Part shown: piece after piece, positions 27,189-34,673 of the stretch
Position numbering within the stretch: position 1 is the first letter of the stretch
How the letters are laid out: every line of letters begins with the position of its first letter
DNA from: Synergistaceae bacterium
GTDB lineage: Bacteria; Synergistota; Synergistia; Synergistales; Aminobacteriaceae
Direction: 5' to 3'
Assembly: GCA_017451025.1 (NCBI GenBank)
Contig: JAFSSM010000039.1
Location: 1 to 40,257, forward strand
Length of the DNA: 40,257 nucleotides
Translations under genes and position numbers: made by a program
The notes under the pieces: generated by a model
Told to the model about the DNA's origin: nothing
The model's database searches: none
The model's input: the letters and a program-made list of their open reading frames with translations, nothing else

Positions 27189-28551
27189 ATCCCTTAGGGC
27201 ACATTTCCTGTGGCTGTACGTCCTGCTGGCTATCCTCTCCGGAATAGTTGTCCCTGCTCTGAGCGCTTGGTTCAGCGTAAATACATTCAGGACACTGCAG
27301 ATTCAGAGGAGGCAGGCGGATATTGAGAACCTGAGCGATTCTCTGGCGGCACTCTTCACTGAAGAAGGCGGGGTCTGGAAGCGCAGGAGAGTGATGGACA
27401 TTCTGCGTCCTGCCCCTCAGTGGGGAGGAATGACCATAATGCTTATTGATGCCGCCAATCACGAAGTCTTCACTCTGCGTCCGATGTCCCAGATGCAGCG
27501 AAGAAGCGGGCATAATTCACAGCCTGAACCTGTGCAGGGAGCAACCGAACACATCACGGTAAAACTTGGCCGTGCCGGAGAAATAGGCAGGCTCGAAATT
27601 GAGCGGTATATTCCCAGCGGCAGGTATGAACTGTCGTTTATCTCGTACCTGACGCGATACACACTCTACGGTGCGTTTATCATGATAGCGATTGCCTGCG
27701 GTCTGGGGTATCTGGTGTCCGGAAGACTGAGCCGTCCGGTGATTCAGGCTATTAACCGCACAAAGAGCATTGCGCACGGAGAATATGACGCTCATGAAGT
27801 TATGCCCTCCGTCGGGATCAGGGAACTCGACGCACTAACGAAAGGAGTCGAGGACTTGGGACGTTCGCTAGCCGCTCAGGAGAAGTTAAGACGCAGACTC
27901 ATGGTAGATGTTGCCCACGAACTGCGGACACCCCTCACGGTTTCGCGCACACAGCTTGAGGCGATCGCTGACGGAATACTCGACCCCACTCCGGAGAGAT
28001 TGACGTTGTGCGTGAGCGAGATGCAGAGACTAGCCGACCTAATCGGTAACATCGACTCGCTGACACGACTTGAGGCTGAAGTGATTACCCTGCACACTGA
28101 GAGCACGGACATGCTGGAATTTCTGGAGCCTGTAGTTGAGTCGTTCAGGCCGGTGTTCGCGAAGTCTGGAATAACTCTAACCGCGAATCTTGAGGCCGGG
28201 TGCGTGTGCGAAGTTGACAGGGACAATTTCAGGCACGTTATCGATAACCTGTTGAGCAATGCCCTGCGCTACACTGACGAAGGAGGAAAAGTTGAGGTGA
28301 AACTCGCACGTGAGACCAAGAAGGTGAAGATTCGAGTGAGCGATTCAGGAATCGGTATAGCGGAAAAGGATTTGCCGAACATCTTCGAGCGATTCTACAG
28401 GGCTGACGAGTCGAGGACGAGAGTTACCGGCGGGAGCGGGGTAGGGCTTGCGATCGTGAAGGCATCAGTTGAGGCACACGGCGGGAGCATTACGGTTGAG
28501 AGCGTGAAGGGTGAAGGAAGCACATTCACGATAACTCTTAACGCGGCGTAA
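27178..28551 (+). CDS. Sensor histidine kinase (BaeS/CpxA-like architecture)
   Basis: 457 residues. Transmembrane helix 1 is near residues 11-33, a periplasmic loop of about 130 residues follows (Arg-rich RPMSQMQRRSGHNSQ), and helix 2 is near 162-182, then HAMP, then His247 in DVAHELRTPL. The ATP domain has N-box DNLLSNALRY, G1 DSGIGI, F-box IFERFYRAD and G2 GGSGVGLAIV. It should autophosphorylate and pass phosphate to the regulator. ATG 27178 lies in the regulator's last codons. The periplasmic loop shows no family I recognise, so the signal is unknown. Confidence 0.94.
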   Translation: MKNRSLRAHFLWLYVLLAILSGIVVPALSAWFSVNTFRTLQIQRRQADIENLSDSLAALFTEEGGVWKRRRVMDILRPAPQWGGMTIMLIDAANHEVFTLRPMSQMQRRSGHNSQPEPVQGATEHITVKLGRAGEIGRLEIERYIPSGRYELSFISYLTRYTLYGAFIMIAIACGLGYLVSGRLSRPVIQAINRTKSIAHGEYDAHEVMPSVGIRELDALTKGVEDLGRSLAAQEKLRRRLMVDVAHELRTPLTVSRTQLEAIADGILDPTPERLTLCVSEMQRLADLIGNIDSLTRLEAEVITLHTESTDMLEFLEPVVESFRPVFAKSGITLTANLEAGCVCEVDRDNFRHVIDNLLSNALRYTDEGGKVEVKLARETKKVKIRVSDSGIGIAEKDLPNIFERFYRADESRTRVTGGSGVGLAIVKASVEAHGGSITVESVKGEGSTFTITLNAA

Positions 28552-28623
28552 ATTGTGAATAAGCGAGAGTAAGAATCTGCGTGAGCTGGTAAACCCTTTT
28601 GTTGCAAGCAGTAAGTAAAACTC

Positions 28624-28650
28624 TTGACAAAAAAAAAAGTTTGGTAAGAT
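28624..28650 (+). promoter_or_regulatory. Promoter of the cysteine-repeat peptide gene
   Basis: A perfect -35 box TTGACA (28624-28629) is followed by an extended -10 (TGG plus TAAGAT, hexamer at 28645-28650). The spacer is 15 nt and holds most of a run of ten A (28629-28638). It lies in the 139-bp gap after the histidine kinase, 41 bp upstream of the peptide start, and shows the RiPP locus has its own strong promoter. Confidence 0.75.
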
Positions 28651-28690
28651 GATGTTCACAATCCCATCAACACAGAAAGGAGTGAACACC

Positions 28691-28882
28691 ATGAAGCCGG
28701 ACAGAAGTAGTTACTCAAAGTTATTCGCGTACGGTCTTGACTGCGAGCGTCCAATCGGCGGAAGCTGTGTCGGCAACTGCAGGATAGTATCCCAGAATCT
28801 CGACTGCATGCGTCCAATTGGCGGAAACTGCACAGGCAATTGCAGGATCGCAGACACTCATGCGGCAGGACTCGTGTGGTAA
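28691..28882 (+). CDS. Six-cysteine repeat peptide, likely radical SAM RiPP precursor
   Basis: 63 residues from ATG 28691 with AAAGGAG nearby. A short leader (about 1-15, KPDRSSYSKLFAYG) is followed by two copies of a unit: LDCxRPIGG[SN]CxGNCRI at residues 16-32 and 37-53, giving Cys at 18, 26, 30 and 39, 47, 51. Each unit is Cys-x7-Cys-x3-Cys and repeats every 21 residues. There is no signal peptide or double-Gly leader end. The tail is ADTHAAGLVW. Two radical SAM/SPASM enzymes follow directly, the usual context of ranthipeptide or other thioether RiPP precursors. I do not recognise the RPIGG family; modification is inferred. Confidence 0.85.
   Translation: MKPDRSSYSKLFAYGLDCERPIGGSCVGNCRIVSQNLDCMRPIGGNCTGNCRIADTHAAGLVW
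28736..28849 (+). repeat. Tandem 63-nt repeat inside the peptide gene
   Basis: The two 51-nt core units (28736-28786 and 28799-28849), spaced 63 nt apart, match at 40 of 51 positions by eye. Most differences are silent or swap one variable residue (E/M, S/N, V/T), which implies selection on the encoded Cys and RPIGG pattern after an internal duplication. Confidence 0.85.
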
Positions 28883-28899
28883 GAAGTTTTGATTATTTC

Positions 28900-28933
28900 G
28901 GGCTGTCAGGAAATTTCACGGCGGCCCTTTTTT
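28900..28933 (+). terminator. Hairpin with T-run between the peptide gene and its maturases
   Basis: GGGCTG at 28900-28905 pairs with CGGCCC at 28922-28927 (one G-U pair), enclosing a loop with the small palindrome GAAATTTC, and is followed by six T (28928-28933). It lies 17 bp after the peptide stop and 25 bp before the first maturase start. A leaky terminator here would give much more peptide than enzyme mRNA. Confidence 0.75.
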
Positions 28934-28958
28934 CGTGCCAAAATTCAGGAGGAAACAC

Positions 28959-30251
28959 ATGCAATATTCACTTCCACAAGACATATGCGCAAAAAGTTAC
29001 GGAGGGTTCATGCTGATAATTTCCCCTTCTTCCGGAAACTGGATAGTTCTCGACTCCCAGCAGCAAGTAGACATTCTCAAGAGCATTATTGACGGCCTTA
29101 CACTCGAAGAAGTTCGTGAACGCTTTGATGTTCAGGAAGTCGCAAAGGTATGTGCGCAGATTGAGGGGAGAAATTTTGTGCGGGCAGTTCCGGAGCCAGA
29201 AGAGGCATTCACACTCAGGCTGTACATGACCAACAAATGCAATCTCAGATGCACACACTGCTTCATGTACGCGTCCGAAGCACTCAATGACGAATTGACC
29301 ACAGACGAAATTCTCCGTCTGCTTGAGGAGTGCAGGAGCTGCGGCTGTGTGAAGGTAATACTCACCGGCGGAGAAGTCCTAATGCGCAAAGATTTCGGTG
29401 ATGTCGTGAGGGCTGCGGACTCTCTGGGAATGTACGTCCAGGTGCTCACGAACGGTACTCTCTGGACGGAACAGAGCGTCAGGGAATTATCGCCATACAT
29501 TGACGAGGTGCAGGTGAGCATAGACGGCTACGATGAGGCCAGCAACGCGGAGATTCGCGGTCGCAACACGTTTGCTCTTGCAATGAACGCGCTGGATATG
29601 TTCACACGAAAACAGAACATCTTCACTAGTGCGGTAATCACTCCAACGTATGAGGGCCTGGAGGCTCACCGAAAGGACTATACCGACTTCATGAAGGGAC
29701 TTGCGGCCAAGTACAGAGACAGGAATTTTCTTGTGATAATGCAGAACGAATTGATAGACGGTCGCAATCTTAAGGCAGACCCGGAACGCAACAGGCTTAT
29801 GACTCAGACGGTGAAGGCCATTCACGAGGAAGTGTACGAGAACAGCGAATTGACCGCATTCATCATGAACCACAGGGACGGACGAATCTTCTGGAATTGC
29901 GGCTACGGGAATCTTACGGTGAGTTCAACGGGGGATGTGTATTTCTGCGGCAGGGTGCATGACGTGAAGAGGTATGCGAACATCAGAGAAACTCCGCTCG
30001 GCGAGATTATGACGCTGAGAAGTCGTGTGCGGAGATTTTCGGGAGTGGATTACGTTATGCCGTGCAGAGAGTGTGAGGTGAGGTATGTGTGCGGAGGAGG
30101 CTGCAGGGTCAAGAATTTTCCGGATGCTGTTTGCGCAGAAAACGGGGACTTCGGAGCAAGAGTCTTTACGCGCAAGAATGAGTGCACTCCGCAGGATAAA
30201 GAGAACATCTACCGGCTGATGATTGAGGCAAATTCCTTCCTGATGAGGTGA
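28959..30251 (+). CDS. Radical SAM/SPASM peptide maturase with N-terminal RRE-like domain
   Basis: 430 residues from ATG 28959 (AGGAGGA upstream). Residues about 15-75 (GFMLIISPSSGNWIVLD, then ILKSIIDGLTLEEVRERFDV) resemble a PqqD-type peptide-recognition domain. The radical SAM 4Fe-4S motif is C94, C98, C101 (NKCNLRCTHCFMY), and TGGEVLMR is the SAM-binding GGE. The SPASM region has Cys in FWNCGYGNL and YFCGRVHD, then CRECEVRYVCGGGC and a final Cys, for auxiliary clusters. Placed after the six-Cys peptide, it probably makes thioether or C-C links on it. The reaction is inferred. Confidence 0.88.
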   Translation: MQYSLPQDICAKSYGGFMLIISPSSGNWIVLDSQQQVDILKSIIDGLTLEEVRERFDVQEVAKVCAQIEGRNFVRAVPEPEEAFTLRLYMTNKCNLRCTHCFMYASEALNDELTTDEILRLLEECRSCGCVKVILTGGEVLMRKDFGDVVRAADSLGMYVQVLTNGTLWTEQSVRELSPYIDEVQVSIDGYDEASNAEIRGRNTFALAMNALDMFTRKQNIFTSAVITPTYEGLEAHRKDYTDFMKGLAAKYRDRNFLVIMQNELIDGRNLKADPERNRLMTQTVKAIHEEVYENSELTAFIMNHRDGRIFWNCGYGNLTVSSTGDVYFCGRVHDVKRYANIRETPLGEIMTLRSRVRRFSGVDYVMPCRECEVRYVCGGGCRVKNFPDAVCAENGDFGARVFTRKNECTPQDKENIYRLMIEANSFLMR

Positions 30252-30258
30252 TTAGAGA

Positions 30259-31584
30259 ATGAAGCTGTCCGATTACGTCAAAGTTTTCACGATGAATGAC
30301 GGAACACACGCGTACTACCACAGCCTTAGAATGATTCCTGTCTACCTGAACGAACACGAACACTCAGAACTTCAAGCCTCACTCACAGCAGGAAGACCTC
30401 CATCACTTCCGCAGAGCACTCTTGAGGCACTGACGGAGTGCAGGATTCTCGTTGACGACGAGCCGGAATTGCTGGAGGCTGTGCGGAAACTCGTGCCTGA
30501 ACCGTATATCTGCATGGCGTACTTCATCCTGACGGAACAGTGCAATTTGGCGTGCAAGTATTGCTTTCTCGGAAATGCAGGGAAGAAGCCCAGAGTCACA
30601 AACTACCCTATGAGTAAGGAGACAGCGGAGAAGGCGTTAATGTTCTTCGCAGAGCAGACCCGAAAAATCCCCAAATACTTCGGCGAGGAGAAGACTATAA
30701 TCTTTTACGGCGGCGAAGCATTGCTGAATTTCGAGACTCTGCGCTTCACCGTTGATAAGTGCCGTGAACTCCAGGCCAGAAGACTCATTACACGCAATCT
30801 CTCCTTCATGATGGTTACGAACGGCCTGCTGCTCTCTCCTGAAAAAATAGCCTTCCTGAGGGATAACAACGTAAGTGTGTCGATTTCGCTTGACGGTGCA
30901 GATGAACGCGCCAACTCCTCCAGAATAGACAGATCCGGAAGAACAGTATATAGCCGCGTGCTCGAGGCATTGAGGCTCTGTATTTCGATGGGGCTTAACG
31001 TCAGCTTGTCGGTAACCCTCACGGAAGAATCGCTCGACGGAATGGACGCACTAATCACTCTGCTTCAGGAGACAGGGATAAATTCACTGTGCTTCAACAT
31101 TCTGCAGAGAACAGGGGATTTCTTCGTCAGAGATGAGTATTACGTCAGAGCCTCGAGATTCTTGGCCGAGTTTTACCGCAGAACTAAGAGTCTGGGCATA
31201 TATGAGGAACGCTTCATGAGGAAGCTGAAGGCTTTTGCGAATCAGAGGCTATACTTCGCGGACTGCGGTGCCTGTTCGGGCAATCAGATAGTCATCACGC
31301 CGGACGGACAAGTCGGGATCTGTCAGGGCTGTACAGAAGACAGAAGGTATTTCGTGACGGACATCAATCACCCGGAATACGACCTGCGCAACGATTCAAC
31401 GGTAAGGGAATTCGTGAAGAGGTCTCCGGTTTTCCGTGAAGAATGCGTGAAGTGTGAGGCACTTGGTCTGTGTGGCGGAGGCTGTCCGGTCAATGCTCCG
31501 GAAACGTTCTGCACTCACGCAAAATACACTCTGCAATTCCTGATTAATGAGCTGTATTCGGTTATGCACAAACAAGCCCAATAA
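30259..31584 (+). CDS. Second radical SAM/SPASM enzyme of the peptide locus
   Basis: 441 residues starting 7 bp after the first maturase. An N-terminal region of about 85 residues (HAYYHSLRMIPVYLNEHEH) lacks cysteine motifs apart from one Cys and is typical of SPASM peptide maturases. The cluster motif is C95, C99, C102 (EQCNLACKYCFLG), with FYGGEALLNF as GGE motif. SPASM cysteines occur in DCGACSGN, GICQGC, CVKCEALGLCGGGC and FCTHA. The general form resembles anaerobic sulfatase-maturating enzymes and ranthipeptide synthases. The enzyme differs clearly from its neighbour, so the two may do different steps. No sulfatase gene is nearby. Confidence 0.87.
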   Translation: MKLSDYVKVFTMNDGTHAYYHSLRMIPVYLNEHEHSELQASLTAGRPPSLPQSTLEALTECRILVDDEPELLEAVRKLVPEPYICMAYFILTEQCNLACKYCFLGNAGKKPRVTNYPMSKETAEKALMFFAEQTRKIPKYFGEEKTIIFYGGEALLNFETLRFTVDKCRELQARRLITRNLSFMMVTNGLLLSPEKIAFLRDNNVSVSISLDGADERANSSRIDRSGRTVYSRVLEALRLCISMGLNVSLSVTLTEESLDGMDALITLLQETGINSLCFNILQRTGDFFVRDEYYVRASRFLAEFYRRTKSLGIYEERFMRKLKAFANQRLYFADCGACSGNQIVITPDGQVGICQGCTEDRRYFVTDINHPEYDLRNDSTVREFVKRSPVFREECVKCEALGLCGGGCPVNAPETFCTHAKYTLQFLINELYSVMHKQAQ

Positions 31585-31607
31585 CTTATCTGGTTTGAGA
31601 AATGGCA

Positions 31608-31616
31608 TGATATACT
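31608..31616 (+). promoter_or_regulatory. Possible extended -10 promoter before the nitronate monooxygenase gene
   Basis: TGATATACT matches an extended -10 (TG, one base, TATACT at 31611-31616). No good -35 lies at the right distance (TTGAGA at 31595-31600 is too close). It falls in the 77-bp gap after the second radical SAM gene, so the next gene may be read from its own promoter as well as from the RiPP operon. Confidence 0.4.
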
Positions 31617-31673
31617 TCATGAAATCTATTATCACAGAGTAAAAAGGAGTGTACATGTCAGGTGAATGAAGCC

Positions 31674-32741
31674 ATGCCAATTTTGCGCATAGGAAAGTAT
31701 CAGCCGCGCTATCCGCTGATACAGGGAGGAATGGGAGTAGACATATCCGGCCCTAACTTGGCCGGGCACGTCGCGAAGTGCGGAGCGATAGGCACAATCG
31801 CCAGTGTAGGGATTGCGCACAACTCTCCAATCTTCTCGATTGATAAACACAATTATTTTGACGCAAACGAAATAGTCATAAAGGAAGCCATAGCGAAGGC
31901 CAAGAACATAGCAGGCCCTGACGGAATAATCGCCGTGAACTGCATGGTGGCTTTGACGGACTATGACAGGCAGGTTCGTTCTTCAGCAGAAGGCGGAGCG
32001 AACATCATAATTTCCGGAGCGGGATTGCCCTTGCGTCTTCCGGACTACACGAAGGATTTCCCGGATGTTGCGCTCGTCCCGATAGTGAGTTCTGCGAAGG
32101 CCGCCAGCCTCATCACGAGACACTGGGAGAAGAAGTATTCGCGCCAGCCAGATGCTTTTGTGGTGGAGGAACCTGCTACAGCCGGAGGGCATCTCGGAGC
32201 AATGACGATTGAGCAGGTCTACGATCCGGCGTTGAGACTGGAGAATGCTCTTCCTGATGTGGTGAGGTACGTTGCGGAAGAGATGAAGAGCGATATTCCG
32301 GTGATAGCTGCCGGAGGAATTTGGGACAGGTCGGATTTGGAGAGGGTGTTTGCGCTTGGAGCTAAGGGCGTGCAGATGGGAACGAGGTTTGCGTGCACGT
32401 TCGAGGGCGATGCGTCGGACAGGTTCAAGCAGGCGTATATCGACGCAAAGGAAGAGGACGTAGTTCTGATTCACAGTCCTGCGGGGCTTCCAGGAAGGGC
32501 AATCAAGAATCCGTTTGTGGCGAAGTACCTGGAGGGTGAAGTTGAGAGCAAGCCGTGTTTTGCGAATTGCCTGACGCACTGCCGGTACAGGAAGACGAGG
32601 GAGACGTTCTGCATAGCGGCGGCACTTGTTGATGCACAGGTCGGGAATTGGGAGACCGGTTTATTTTTCTGCGGGAGCAATGTCGTGAAGGTGAACAAGG
32701 TTGAACATGTGAAGGACATAATTGCAGAACTGTTCGAGTAA
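31674..32741 (+). CDS. Nitronate monooxygenase family flavoprotein (NPD/FabK-like)
   Basis: 355 residues from ATG 31674. The TIM-barrel FMN family start (YPLIQGGMGVDISGPNLAG), the active-site-region block VEEPATAGGHLGA and the phosphate-binding blocks VIAAGGIW and GAKGVQMGTRF are clear. The family oxidises alkyl nitronates or, in FabK, reduces enoyl-ACP; which applies here is unknown. A Cys-rich C-terminal part (KPCFANCLTHCRYRK) is a feature of one NPD subgroup. Start choice: AGGTGA precedes ATG 31674; GTG 31662 is the alternative. The best ribosome site (AAGGAG) serves a four-codon ORF at 31655. Confidence 0.88.
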   Translation: MPILRIGKYQPRYPLIQGGMGVDISGPNLAGHVAKCGAIGTIASVGIAHNSPIFSIDKHNYFDANEIVIKEAIAKAKNIAGPDGIIAVNCMVALTDYDRQVRSSAEGGANIIISGAGLPLRLPDYTKDFPDVALVPIVSSAKAASLITRHWEKKYSRQPDAFVVEEPATAGGHLGAMTIEQVYDPALRLENALPDVVRYVAEEMKSDIPVIAAGGIWDRSDLERVFALGAKGVQMGTRFACTFEGDASDRFKQAYIDAKEEDVVLIHSPAGLPGRAIKNPFVAKYLEGEVESKPCFANCLTHCRYRKTRETFCIAAALVDAQVGNWETGLFFCGSNVVKVNKVEHVKDIIAELFE

Positions 32742-32756
32742 ACGCGGAAAAGAGAA

Positions 32757-32791
32757 TCCCCCCGCTTCAAACGAGCAGGGGGAATTATTTT
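32757..32791. terminator. Bidirectional terminator between convergent genes
   Basis: TCCCCCC at 32757-32763 pairs with AGGGGGA at 32777-32783, with an inner GCT/AGC pairing. T-rich tails lie on both sides (ATTATTTT on the plus strand; ATTCTCTTTT on the minus strand). It separates the monooxygenase gene (ends 32741) from the minus-strand surface-protein gene (ends 32795). Confidence 0.8.
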
Positions 32792-32794
32792 GCG

Positions 32795-34363
32795 TTAATG
32801 TTTGCGGAATTTGATGATGAGGAGGATTACCGCGAGGCTTCCTGTGAAGATTCCAGTGTTACAGCCTCCGGCGAGGAGAGCGATGATGATTTTGGCGAGG
32901 TATACGCTGAAAGGAGTACCAGCATCGAGGAAACCGACCATGAGGAACTCTTTTGTGCCGAAAGAATCGAGTTTGTCGCCGTTGAGGGTGAAAAGTTCCC
33001 ACGTACTGAGTAATCCGGACAGCAACGAGACACTCACGCCTGCGTGGTCTTTGCTGCTGAGTGCGTAGAACTTGAAGTCAGAGACACTCTGAGTGCCCAA
33101 TAGCTGGTATAGTTCGTCAGTAAGAGTAATCTTGAAGACGTAATAGCCTTGTGTGTTTGCGCTAATGGTGCTAAGTTTGCCGTTTATTTCGTAGCCGTCA
33201 GACTTGACGTAATCAGTAATTTCCTGCGTTGGTTCTTTGGGGGCAGATATATTAGCTTCCGACAGTTCGTGAATCTGTGAAGGGTCAGTGCTGAGAGTCT
33301 GAGCGATTGCTTCGAGGACTTGAGGCTCAAGGCTCACGGGGTGGATTATACCTTCGGGCAGCTCTGAGTGAACATCCTGTGAAGTAGTGTCCGGCTGAGT
33401 GGTGGGGTTATCAGGCTGTGGCTCAACGGGCAAAGCTGAACCGTCTCCTATCGCAGGGTACTCCGAAGGCCAAGTGTTGCCGGAGAAGTTAGCTCTGCTT
33501 GCATCTGTTACGGAGCCTGCAACTCCTCCCTTGAAGCTAGCGTTGCCCGTGAGAGTAGCGTAGGTATTGCAGTCTGTGATAGTGGTTGTACCGTCAGGGT
33601 AGCCACCGACACTAATACCAACATCCCCAGCTATACCTCCTGCAGCGTGTGAGGCCTCTACTGTCGACCCGGAAAGCACGGTGCAGTTCTCTATGCTTCC
33701 CGCTGTGATTTGCCCCTACTATTCCCCCAGCAGTTCCCTGAATTATCCCCGTGCCTCTGACTGTCCCGCTGAATGTGCAGTTTCTCACAGCTGACTCACC
33801 GTAAAACGAACCTGCATGACCTGCTATACCTCCTGCAGATACGGAGTAACTATCTTCTGTCGTGCGCACACTCTCAACTGTTCCCGTGAATGTGCAGTTC
33901 TCTATAACGCCAGCCTGCAGCTCTTCAACTATGCCTCCAACGACGTTGCTGCCTGACACATTACCTGTAACGTTAAGATTCCTGATCACTGTGGATGTAC
34001 CCCTAACGTGAAAGAAAGTCCCAACAGCGAAAGCATAGTCATCCGGATTGCTCTGTATGTTTACCTTCACTGTGTGATTCTGGCCGTCAAACTGTCCGGC
34101 AAATACAGGATGATTTGCAGAGCCTGAGCCGGTAAATGTTGCCGTTGTCATGTCCAGGTCTGCCGTGAGCTTGTAATACTTTCCTCCCCGCCGACGTTAG
34201 TATTCTGCCTCATACGAAGAAAGTCTTCCGGAGAGGCTATGATGTACGCAGTCTCCCAACTGTCCCCGTTGTTCCCTTCATTCCAGTACTCCGCAAGAGC
34301 AGGAACACTACACACCACAGCCACCATTGCCGCACAGAACATCACTATTACTTTCTTCATCAC
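32795..34363 (-). pseudogene. Surface protein with GLUG-type repeats and Synerg-CTERM-like anchor, two frameshifts
   Basis: Three frames together make one protein of about 520 residues. It has a signal peptide (ending VCSVPALA), repeats of the GLUG type (GGIVEELQAGVIENCTF, GGIAGHAGSF, AGGIAGDVG) and a Pro/Thr linker. A C-terminal domain follows, then GTPFSVYLAK, GGCNTG, a hydrophobic helix and the basic end KFRKH, resembling the Synerg-CTERM sorting signal. A missing base in a C4 run (plus strand 34186-34189) shifts the frame; an extra base in a second C4 run (33713-33716) shifts it back. Repairing both restores a smooth protein (GGGKYYKLTADLDM and GGIVGQITAGSIENC). AGGAGGA lies before ATG 34363. 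Confidence 0.8.
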
Positions 34364-34638
34364 AATTTCCTCCTAATGCAAAATTTTCCTCGCACTCCCA
34401 AAAATTCAGAGTGCAGATACGTGCGCATAATGTGTTTTTGTGTTATGGTGGAAGGTCTGAAATGATTATCTCGCTACATAAATTGCAGTATAGGGGGGGG
34501 GGGCATTAATTTATTTTGTGGAGTCCGGAGAATATTCATCGCAAAATTGTCAGCTCCTCTCTGTTCAGGAATGCAAAAATTGTAGCAATAATATCCACCT
34601 ACGTCAAAAATATTCTCGCTTTCGCAAAGGTTGCTCAC
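34364..34638 (-). promoter_or_regulatory. Upstream region of the surface-protein gene with an 11-bp G/C homopolymer
   Basis: This gap holds no convincing gene. On the minus strand a run of 11 C (plus-strand G at 34493-34503) abuts a -10-like TATACT (34492-34487), about 125 bp before the start codon. A weak -35-like TTAATG (34509-34504) sits just on the other side of the tract, so the tract would form the promoter spacer, 11 nt at present. The rest is AT-rich with no other motif I can support. Confidence 0.5.
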
Positions 34639-34673
34639 AAAAAAATCCCCCCGCCTCCTCTTGAGACAGGGGA
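34639..34673 (-). terminator. Rho-independent terminator of the leucine-rich-repeat gene
   Basis: Read on the minus strand, TCCCCT (34673-34668) pairs with GGGGGGA (34652-34646), followed by seven T (34645-34639). It lies 13 bp after the end of the anchor-encoding frame (34686), which supports that frame being the true 3' end of the gene. Confidence 0.8.

Noticed and set aside
28691-28882. SCIFF (six cysteines in forty-five residues) precursor
   Set aside because: SCIFF peptides have a different conserved sequence and Cys spacing and one partner enzyme. Here the Cys form two repeated triads with RPIGG and there are two enzymes.
28889-29092. 67-codon frame overlapping the start of the first radical SAM gene
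   Set aside because: It has no ribosome site of its own and overlaps the terminator and the well-supported maturase start in another frame.
30259-31584. Anaerobic sulfatase-maturating enzyme
   Set aside because: The general fold is similar, but no sulfatase gene lies nearby and the neighbour is a Cys-repeat peptide with another SPASM enzyme, so a peptide-maturase role fits better.
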